Of a stretch of 64,000 nucleotides of DNA, positions 38,465-46,500 are shown one piece after another; position 1 is the first letter of the stretch; each line of letters begins with the position of its first letter. Location of the stretch: NCBI RefSeq assembly GCF_036116635.1, contig NZ_CP107995.1, positions 7,874,001 to 7,938,000 on the forward strand, in the 5' to 3' direction. The DNA is from Amycolatopsis sp. NBC_00345. Its GTDB lineage: Bacteria > Actinomycetota > Actinomycetes > Mycobacteriales > Pseudonocardiaceae. A program made the position numbers and the translations under genes. The notes below the pieces were generated by a model. That model saw nothing but the letters and a program-made list of their open reading frames with translations. It was not told the origin of the DNA and made no database searches.

Positions 38465-40120
38465 ATGGGCGGGCACCGGGAAGCGCGACCGACCGGCCGT
38501 TCCGGCGCCCGGTTTCCCTCGGCCAAACAAGCGGAACGGCTGACCGGCGAAACACCCGTGGTGACGGATTCCCTTGCCGCCGAACCGGTTCCCCCGCCGT
38601 CGGACGAGCCTCCGGTCCAGCCTGATCTTCCCCAGCCCGCGAGCCGGCAGGACGTCCCCCAGGCCTCGGCCTCACCCTCGACCTCGGACCCGGGGCCGGG
38701 GCCGGCCGCGAAGTCGAAGTCGAAGTCGAAGCGCGTTGTCGGCCGGGCGGGCGCGCGGTTCCCGAGCGCGAAGGTGGCCGAGCGGCTCGCCGAGCCAGAG
38801 CCGGGGCCTGAGCCGAGGCCGAGGCCGAGGCCCGCGTCAACGGCACAGCCACAGCCAGAACCTCAGCCAGATCCCGAGCCGGAACCCCAGCCGAAGCCGG
38901 CCCGCGGCCTGACCGGCGCGCGTTTCCCCGCCCCGCAGCTCGCCGACCGGCTGAGCGACGAGCCCGAGCCCGAGGCCGTCAAGCGGGTGCAGGCGAAGTT
39001 CGCCAGCGCCGAGCTGGCCGACCGGATGGCGGAGGTGCCCGAGCCGGACCACAGCACCGTCGGCCGCGCCGGTGCGCGTTTCCCCAGCCCGAAGGTCGCC
39101 GACCGGCTCACCGGCGAGACCGCCAAACGGAGCGCCCCAGCGGACCCCGGCGCAGACCGGGCCGACCAGCCCGACTGGGCCGACCAAGCCGACTGGGCCG
39201 ACCAGGCCGACCCCATCGACTGGACCGCCCAGACCAACCGGGCTGACCGGGCCGACCGGGCTGACCCGATCGCCCGGACCACCCAGACCAACCGGGCCGA
39301 CTGGACTGACCAGACTGACCAGACCGACCAGACCGACCGGGCTGACCGGGCTGACCGGGCTGACCGGACCGACTGGACTGACCAGACCGACCGGGCTGAC
39401 TGGGCTGACCGGGCTGACCGGGCTGACCGGACCACCCAGACCGGCTGGGCCACCCAGGCCGACTGGGCCGACCGAGCCGACCAGATCGACCCAACAGACC
39501 GGACCACCCCGCCCCACCGGACCGCCTCGGCCAACCGGACTGGCCAGACCACCCGGGTCGACCCAACCGGCTGGACCACCCCGGCCGACCGGCCCGACCG
39601 GACCGACGCCGCGTACTCCGGCACGCTCGGCGAAGGAACCGTCCGGCCCCACCTCCACCCGGAACCACCTCAGCCGGAACCACCCCAGCCGGCACCCGCC
39701 TTCGCCCCGCCGCCCGACTTCACCCCCTCAAGCGGCCAGTGGGACGACTGGGCCGAGGAGCCGACACCCCAGCCGGGGCCGCGCACGCTCGTCCGCCCGT
39801 ATGTCCTCACCCGCGGGCGCACGCAGTCGCGCCGGCACCTCGCGATCGAAGCCCTCGTGTCGACGTGCGCCGAGGAGGCGCAGTGGAATTCCCCGCAGCT
39901 GAGCGGGGAATTCCGCTCGGTGCGGACGATGTGCGACTCCCCGCGGTCGGTCGCCGAGGTGGCCGCGACGCTGAGCGTGCCGCTGGGCGTCGCGCGGATC
40001 CTGCTCGACGACATGGCCGACCTGGGCCTGGTGCGGATCCACGAAAACGAAGGCGCGGCCGACGGCAGGCCCGCGCTGGCGTTGATGGAACGGGTGCTCT
40101 CCGGACTCCACCGCCTCTGA
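38465..40120 (+). CDS. Orphan DUF742 protein with internal motif repeats and a low-complexity D/T/A-R-D tract
   Basis: 551 residues. The last 120 form a DUF742 winged-helix domain (LVRPYVLTRGRT, IEALVSTC, SVAEVAATLSVPLGVARILLDDMADLGLV), the CvnC component of actinobacterial conservons. The first 215 carry five copies of a GARFPSAKxAERL-type motif (near residues 14, 96, 151, 178, 203). Residues 231-378 are a triplet-based repeat of (R/Q/W)AD, (Q/R)TD units. No CvnA kinase, roadblock or GTPase partner is adjacent. The repeats are encoded by 9-bp units such as gaccgggct, expected to vary in length by slippage. Function unknown. Confidence 0.8.
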   Translation: MGGHREARPTGRSGARFPSAKQAERLTGETPVVTDSLAAEPVPPPSDEPPVQPDLPQPASRQDVPQASASPSTSDPGPGPAAKSKSKSKRVVGRAGARFPSAKVAERLAEPEPGPEPRPRPRPASTAQPQPEPQPDPEPEPQPKPARGLTGARFPAPQLADRLSDEPEPEAVKRVQAKFASAELADRMAEVPEPDHSTVGRAGARFPSPKVADRLTGETAKRSAPADPGADRADQPDWADQADWADQADPIDWTAQTNRADRADRADPIARTTQTNRADWTDQTDQTDQTDRADRADRADRTDWTDQTDRADWADRADRADRTTQTGWATQADWADRADQIDPTDRTTPPHRTASANRTGQTTRVDPTGWTTPADRPDRTDAAYSGTLGEGTVRPHLHPEPPQPEPPQPAPAFAPPPDFTPSSGQWDDWAEEPTPQPGPRTLVRPYVLTRGRTQSRRHLAIEALVSTCAEEAQWNSPQLSGEFRSVRTMCDSPRSVAEVAATLSVPLGVARILLDDMADLGLVRIHENEGAADGRPALALMERVLSGLHRL

Positions 40121-40186
40121 CCCGCCCGAGCCGGCTGACCCGGCTGAACCGCCCCTGAACCGCTCACCCCGACTACGCTTCAGCGG

Positions 40187-41191
40187 GTGACCGAGGAAGA
40201 AGAAAAGGGCGGCGAGAGCACCCTCACCGTCCTCCTGGCCGGTGGGGTCAACCTGGCCATCGCGATCCTGAAGCTGATCGCGGGCATCATCACCGGCTCC
40301 GGCGCGATGCTCTCGGAGGCCGCGCACTCGGTCGCCGACACCATCACCGAGGTCCTGCTGCTCACCGCGCTGAAACGCTCGGAGCGCCCGGCCGACCGCA
40401 TCCACCCGTTCGGTTACGGCAAGGAGCGCTACTTCTGGTCGCTGCTCGCCGCCGTCTCGATCTTCGCCTCCGGCGCGATGTTCGCGCTGTACGAGGGTTT
40501 CACCACGGTGTTCAGCGAGAACAGCGAACAGGAGAGCCCGCTCGTCGGCTACATCGTGCTGGCCGTGGCCTTCCTGCTCGAGGGCACGTCGTGGCTGCAG
40601 GCGATCAAGCAGGTGCGCACGGAGGCGAAGGCCGATGGCCGCTCGTTCTTCGGCTACCTGCGGACGATCGACGACCCCGCGCCGAAGACCGTGCTGTTCG
40701 AGGACTCCGCCGCGCTCGTCGGCCTGGTGCTCGCGTTCGCCGGCATCGGCCTGCACCAGCTCACCGGCTCGTCGGTCTGGGACGGCGTCGCGTCGATCCT
40801 GATCGGACTGCTGCTCGCCTGCGTCGCGTACCTGCTGGGGCGCACCAACCGTGGCCTGCTCATCGGGCGTCAGGCCGACCCGCGGATCGTGCGCGGTGTG
40901 CGCGACCACCTCGCGGCCGCGCCAGAGATCGAAGCGCTGGTGGACCTGCAGACCATGCTCATGGGCACCGACCAGGTGCTGGTGTGCGCCCGCGTCGACT
41001 TCGACGACGCACTGGGCGCGGCCGACGTGGAACGCGCCTGCGTGCGCATCGCCGGCGAGCTGACCGACGGGTTCCACGACGTCACCGAGGTGTTCATCGA
41101 GCCCGTGCCGCGCACCGACCCGAACCTGCGCGCGACGGTGCTGGCGCGCTACGGCGACCTACGGGCGAACCCGGTCGAGGACTATCAGTAG
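40187..41191 (+). CDS. Cation diffusion facilitator (CDF) family transporter
   Basis: 334 residues, about six helices and a C-terminal cytoplasmic domain. Metal-site motifs are SEAAHSVADT in helix 2 (HxxxD) and FEDSAALVG in helix 5, where the usual His is replaced by Glu, giving a D-H-E-D like site seen in non-zinc CDFs. It exports a divalent metal such as Mn, Fe or Zn; the Glu suggests not a plain zinc pump. The GTG at 40187 lies 66 nt after the DUF742 stop. It converges with the CAP gene, overlapping by 7 bp. Confidence 0.9.
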   Translation: MTEEEEKGGESTLTVLLAGGVNLAIAILKLIAGIITGSGAMLSEAAHSVADTITEVLLLTALKRSERPADRIHPFGYGKERYFWSLLAAVSIFASGAMFALYEGFTTVFSENSEQESPLVGYIVLAVAFLLEGTSWLQAIKQVRTEAKADGRSFFGYLRTIDDPAPKTVLFEDSAALVGLVLAFAGIGLHQLTGSSVWDGVASILIGLLLACVAYLLGRTNRGLLIGRQADPRIVRGVRDHLAAAPEIEALVDLQTMLMGTDQVLVCARVDFDDALGAADVERACVRIAGELTDGFHDVTEVFIEPVPRTDPNLRATVLARYGDLRANPVEDYQ

Positions 41192-41907
41192 CCGAAGTCC
41201 TGCGTCCAGTACCAACCGGACTTCGTGACGCCGACGCCGAGCTTCGTCAGCGAGCAGTTGAGGATGTTCGCACGGTGGCCGCTGGAGTTCATCCACATCT
41301 CCATCACCTGCGCGGCGCTGGTCGCGCCCTTCGCGATGTTCTCGGCGCCCGGCTTGCTGTAGCCGGCGTCGCGGATGCGCTCGTCGAAGTGCACGCCTTC
41401 GGGAGTGTCGTGGGAGAAGTAGTCGCGGTCCGACATGTCGTCGCTGTGCTTCTGGGCCGCGGTGTCGAGGTGCGGTTCCTCGGCGACGGGGTCGCAGCCG
41501 GCGTCCGCGCGTTCGTCGTTGACGAGGCCCACGATCTGGCCGGCCATCGAGGTGTCCGCCTTCGGCCGCGGTGTCGTCTTCGGCGGGCTGGGCGGCGGCG
41601 CCGAGGGTGAAGGGGCGGGGGCTTCCGACGAGGGCGTCGGCGTCGGGGAGGGGCTTTCGGAAGTTGACGGGGCGGCCGAGGAACTCGCCGGGCCGCCCGA
41701 GGTGGTGGGCGAGGGCGGTTTCGCGAACGGGTCGCCGGAGGCCGCGAGGCCCCCACCGAGGTCGGACTGGCCGGACGCGGCGCTACTGAGAGTCGCCGCG
41801 CCCGGTCTGTCGTGGAGCCACATTGTCCCCCCTGCGGCGGAAAATCCGCCCATGAGAACACTCAGCGACACCAAAACCACACGACCACGAGCACCAATGG
41901 GGGACAC
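41185..41907 (-). CDS. Secreted CAP/SCP-domain protein
   Basis: 240 residues from the GTG at 41907; TTG at 41976 and GTG at 41925 are alternatives and no start has a clear ribosome site. N-terminal signal segment RVVLVSLSVLMGGFSAAGG. A Pro/Ser/Thr linker of about 70 residues (repeated SPSPTPTPSSEAP type) leads to a CAP domain (last 125 residues) with HLDTAAQKHSDDMSDRDYF region, GENIAKGATS and HRANILNC, which keep the conserved His and Glu. Two Cys flank the domain. Such proteins are surface or secreted with unknown activity. Confidence 0.82.
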   Translation of the reverse strand: MSPIGARGRVVLVSLSVLMGGFSAAGGTMWLHDRPGAATLSSAASGQSDLGGGLAASGDPFAKPPSPTTSGGPASSSAAPSTSESPSPTPTPSSEAPAPSPSAPPPSPPKTTPRPKADTSMAGQIVGLVNDERADAGCDPVAEEPHLDTAAQKHSDDMSDRDYFSHDTPEGVHFDERIRDAGYSKPGAENIAKGATSAAQVMEMWMNSSGHRANILNCSLTKLGVGVTKSGWYWTQDFGY

Positions 41908-41989
41908 GAGGCGGAAAACTATCACGAACTGATTACGACCGTTACCACCGAAAGGCGCAGTGCCCCACTCGATCAAACGGGGGAAATGA

Positions 41990-43414
41990 TCAAGAAACGT
42001 CCTCGATCGCGGTCCCCTTGGTCTCCCGGATGAACTTCAGCGTGAACGGGATCGACAGCAGCGCGAACGCCGCGTAGATCCAGTACGTGGCGCTCAGGTT
42101 CCAGTCGGACATGCTCGGGAAGCTGACCGTGACCAGCCAGTTCGCCACCCAGTTGGCGGCCGTGCCGACGGCGAGCGCGGCACTGCGGATGCGCAGCGGG
42201 AACATCTCGCCGAGCAGCACCCAGAGGATCACGCCCCAGGACAGCGCGAACGAGAGCACGAAGACGTTCGCGAACACCAGCGCCACCGGGCCCCACGCGC
42301 CGGGCAGGCTCAGGTCGCCGTTCACGGTCCGCGCGTGGCCGAACGCGATGGCCGCGACGCCGAGCCCGATCGCCATGCCGACCGAGCCGATCAGCAGCAG
42401 CGGCTTACGCCCGACGCGGTCGATGAACGCGATCGCGATGAACGTGCCGAGGATGTTGATCACGGGGCTGACCATGGAGATCAGCAGCGAGTCGGTGTTC
42501 TGGCCGACCGAGTGCCACAGCGTGTCGGAGTAGTAGAAGATCACGTTGATGCCGACGAACTGCTGGAACACGGCGAGCGCGATGCCGATCCAGACCACCG
42601 GCAGCAGCCCGAACCGCCCGCCGAGCAGGTCCCGCACCTTCGACTGGCGCTCGGTACGCAGACCGCGGCTGATGTCGGCGAGTTTCGTCTCGACCTCGTC
42701 GGCGCCCTCGACCTCGGCGAGCACCTTGCGCGCGCGGTCCACCTTGCCGATCGAGAGCAGGTAGTGCGGCGACTCGGGGATGATCGAGGCGAGCACGAAG
42801 TAGATCACCGCGGGAATGGCGGCGGCGCCCAGCATCCACTGCCAGGCCTCGAGGCCGCCGAGGTGGCCGTTCAGGTCGTGGGAGCCGTCGGGCAGGGCCG
42901 GCGCGAAGGACTTGATCACCCAGTTGACCAGCGCGGACACCCCGATGCCGAGCACGATCGCGAGCTGCTGCAGGCTCGCCAGCCGGCCGCGGTAGGCGGG
43001 CGGCGCGACCTCCGCGATGTAGGACGGCCCGATCACCGACGCGACGCCGATCGCGGCGCCGCCGATCACCCGCCACAGCGCGAGGTCCCAGATCCCGAAC
43101 GGGAACATCGCCCCGAGCGCGCTGATGAAGAACAGCACCGCGGCCAGCTGCATCGTCCGGATGCGCCCGACCCGGTCGGACAGCAGCCCGCCGAACCACG
43201 CGCCGACGGCTGAGCCGATCAGGGCGCTGGAGACGGTCAGCCCGGTGGCGGCGGTACCGACTTCGAAGTGTTTCTGGATGCCGAGCACGGCACCGTTGAT
43301 GTTGGAGCTGTCATAACCGAACAGGAACCCGCCAACCGCCGCCGCGCCCGCGATGAACACGACGTGGGCGAGGTGCTGCTGGCCAGCCCGCTCGCCGGGA
43401 ACGACGTCGGCCAT
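41990..43414 (-). CDS. Sugar porter family MFS transporter
   Basis: 474 residues, 12 helices. Sugar-porter marks are SDRVGRIRTM after helix 2, PESPHYLLSIGK before the central loop, the QQFVGINVIFYYSDTLW stretch in helix 7, DRVGRKPLLL after helix 8 and a final RETKGTAIED. Imports hexoses or polyols by proton symport or facilitated diffusion. The ATG at 43414 has AAAGGTGGGG upstream. It stands alone between the CAP gene and the giant repeat protein; no sugar regulator is adjacent. Confidence 0.92.
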   Translation of the reverse strand: MADVVPGERAGQQHLAHVVFIAGAAAVGGFLFGYDSSNINGAVLGIQKHFEVGTAATGLTVSSALIGSAVGAWFGGLLSDRVGRIRTMQLAAVLFFISALGAMFPFGIWDLALWRVIGGAAIGVASVIGPSYIAEVAPPAYRGRLASLQQLAIVLGIGVSALVNWVIKSFAPALPDGSHDLNGHLGGLEAWQWMLGAAAIPAVIYFVLASIIPESPHYLLSIGKVDRARKVLAEVEGADEVETKLADISRGLRTERQSKVRDLLGGRFGLLPVVWIGIALAVFQQFVGINVIFYYSDTLWHSVGQNTDSLLISMVSPVINILGTFIAIAFIDRVGRKPLLLIGSVGMAIGLGVAAIAFGHARTVNGDLSLPGAWGPVALVFANVFVLSFALSWGVILWVLLGEMFPLRIRSAALAVGTAANWVANWLVTVSFPSMSDWNLSATYWIYAAFALLSIPFTLKFIRETKGTAIEDVS

Positions 43415-43517
43415 GACCCCACCTTTCGCTGTGGAAAATTACTTACCCCACCGAAGTAACCGCTGCCCCGTTCTGGACCGTGTCAGCCTCCGGAGTGACA
43501 TGTCGCACCCCTGATGA

Positions 43518-46500
43518 TCAAGGACGGCGGGTGATCCGCAACAGGAGCGCGCCGGCGCCGAGCAGGCCCAGGCCGGCCAGCCCGTACGTCGGCAGGTCAG
43601 GGTCGGTGTCCGGGAACGCCTGGGGCGCGACGGGCGGGCCGGCGCCGGGTGAGACGACCTTCACGGTGGCCGCGGCCCTGGCCGTGAGGGCGACGGGCGT
43701 CTCGGTATCCGCTTCGACGGTGGCCACGACGTCGTCGGTGAGCACGCCGCCGGCCGGGGCGTGCGCGGTCCTGGTCCATTCCCGCCGCTCCCCGGGCTCG
43801 AGCCGGTACGCGGGGGCGACGAGCGCGACGTCACCGGTGTTGACGGCCTCGACGCTGAAGGTGACCACATCCCCAGGCCCCGCGGTGGGCTCGGCCTGCT
43901 CGGTGAGCTGGAGCTGCGGCCTCCCGACGCGCTGGTCGGCCTCGCCCTGCGCAGTGACCGGTGCTCCGGCGGCTGTTGTCCCGGCCGCGCTGAAGGTGCT
44001 GGCGGAACATCGCAACGGCGGCGAGGCTGCGCCTGGGGCCAGGTCCAGTGGGGTGATCGCGCAGGTCGGTGCCGCTGGGACGGTGTCTCCTCGGGCGGCC
44101 GGACCGCCACCTGGGGTCGATCGCCCGGTCGCCTGGCCGGCCGAGGGCGACCGCATCCCGGCCGTCGAGCCAGCAGTCGGCGAGCCCACAGACGGCGAGC
44201 CAGCAGTCGGCGAGGTCGTTCCGGTGAGTCCGACGGCGTGCAGCGGCACGTCACCGGTGTTCGTCACCACCGCGGTCGCCTGGGCGGGCTGCCCGGGAAG
44301 CAGCGGTTTCGCCGGGCCGGTCGCCGTCACGGTGAGGCCGGGCCCGGTGACGTCGAGCGTGGTCGCAGCGTCATCCGTGACCGCGCGCCCGGCCGGATCG
44401 ACGCCGGTCACGGTGGCAACCGCCGTGCCGTCAACGCGCGCCGACACCGTGCAGTCCCGCACCGCCGTTGCCCCCGCAGCCAGGGCAGGCAGCGAGAACC
44501 CACAGCCCGCCGGGTCGCGAACGGTCACCTCGCGCAGCGGCCCATCACCACTGTTACGGACCGTCGTGAGGTAGGTGACCGGATCCCCTGGTCGAATCGG
44601 CTGCCGTAAGTAGTCACGCTCAAGCCGCACCCCGGGGTGGACAACATCGATCCGGGCCCCGTCCGAAGCCGTGACCGGCGGGCCCACCGCAGGCGTGGCT
44701 GTGCCCGTCACGACGTCGGTCACCCCAGCGTCCGGAGCCGGGGCGGTGCAGGGATAGTGCTGAATCCCGTTGACCGGCAGGTTCGGAAACGTCCGGGCGC
44801 ACTCCGGCGCGCCCGGGTCCGTCACGACCACGTCACGCAGGGCCGAATCGCCCGTGTTCGTGAGGGTCACCTCGAACGGGACCGAGTCGCCCGCGTGGAA
44901 CGGGCCGCCGTCGATGCGCCTGGCGATCGTGAAACCCGGCTGCTGCACCACAAACGCCGCCTGCCCCGACGCCGCCACCGGCCGCTCGGTCGGATCGGTC
45001 CCGGTCACCTTCGCCGTGTTCGTGAACCCCGTGGCGCCCGCGACGATGGTGCAGTCGTACGTCTCCTCCGCGTCCGGCGCCAGCGATGGGACCTGGTGCG
45101 CACACGAGGGCACCCGCTCGTCCACAACGGACACCTTCGTCAGCGGCGCGTCGCCGACGTTCTTCACCAGAACCGAAAACGTCACCGTTGCGCCCGCCCG
45201 CACCTGGTACGGCTCGGCGTCCGCCATGATCGCGATCTCCGGGTGGATGACGTCGACCGCCACGCTCCCCGATGCTGTCACCGCGCGATTCGTCGGATCC
45301 GTGCCGGTGACGGACGCGGTGTTCGTGAAGTCGTCCGGCGCCGCCTTGACCGTGCACTGGTAGGTCTCCACGGCGTTGACGGCCAGCGCGTCGAACGCCT
45401 TGGCACAGCCCGGATCCGTGACGGACAGCTTCGTGAGCGGAACGTCGCCGGCGTTGGTGACCACCACGGTGAACGTGACGTCGTCGCCCGCGCGCACGAC
45501 CGTCGACGCGGCGTCCAGCTTGACCGTGACGGCCGGGTGGATCACGTCGATCTTCGCGTCGGCCGTCGCTGTGAGCGGCGGGCCGCTCGACGCGGTGCCG
45601 GTGACCGTCGCGGTGGTGATCGTGTCGTCCGCGGGCGCGGGTGTGGTGCAGTCGTACGCCTGCTTCGCGCCTGCGGCGAGCGTGTCGAACGTCTTCGCGC
45701 ACGCCGGATCGGTGACCTTCACTGCGGTGACGGGCGAGTCGCCCGTGTTGGTGACGGTCAGAGTGAACGTGACCGGATCGCCGGCGCGAAAGGGCCCACC
45801 GTGCACGGTCTTGGTGAGCGAAAGTCCCGGATGCACCACGGTGAACGTCGCGTCGGCGGACGCCGTCACGGTGCCGCCGAGCGGATCGGCCCCAGTCACC
45901 GCGGCGGTGTTGGTGTACCCGTCCGCGCCCGCCTTGGTGTCGCAGGTGTACTTCTCGACCGCCCCCGGGGCCAACAGCGCGAAATCACGCGCGCACGGAG
46001 GAGTACGAGAGTCCACAACGGACACATGCGTCAACGGCACGTCCCCGGTGTTGCTCACCGTCACCGTGAAGGTCACAGAATCCCCTTCGCGGACGACAGA
46101 GGGCGAAGCCGCCACAGCAACAGCAACAGCCGGGTGCACAACGTCCACGTGCGCGTCAGCCGCCGCCGTGACGGACCGGTTCGTCGCGTCAACGCCAGTG
46201 ACCCGGGCATCGCTGGTGAAGTCGTCCCCAGCGGCATGTGTGCACGAGTACGTCTGCTTCCCCTGTGCCGCAACCACTCCAAGTCGTTTCGAGCACTCGG
46301 GCGCGACCGGGTCGTCAACGTTCACATCGTGTAGATCGCTGTCGCCCGTGTTGGTGACGGTGAGGGTGAACGTCACCGGTTCCCCCGCGCGGACGACCGC
46401 GGGCGCCACAGTCTGCGTGATCGCGACGGCCGGATGGATCACGTCCACCGCGGCCTCGTCACCCGCCTTGACCGGGGCGCCGACCGGCGGCGAGCCGGTC

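Noticed and set aside
39140..39600. CRISPR-like or satellite array
   Set aside because: The 9-bp periodic sequence is in frame with the DUF742 gene and keeps its reading frame; there are no spacers.
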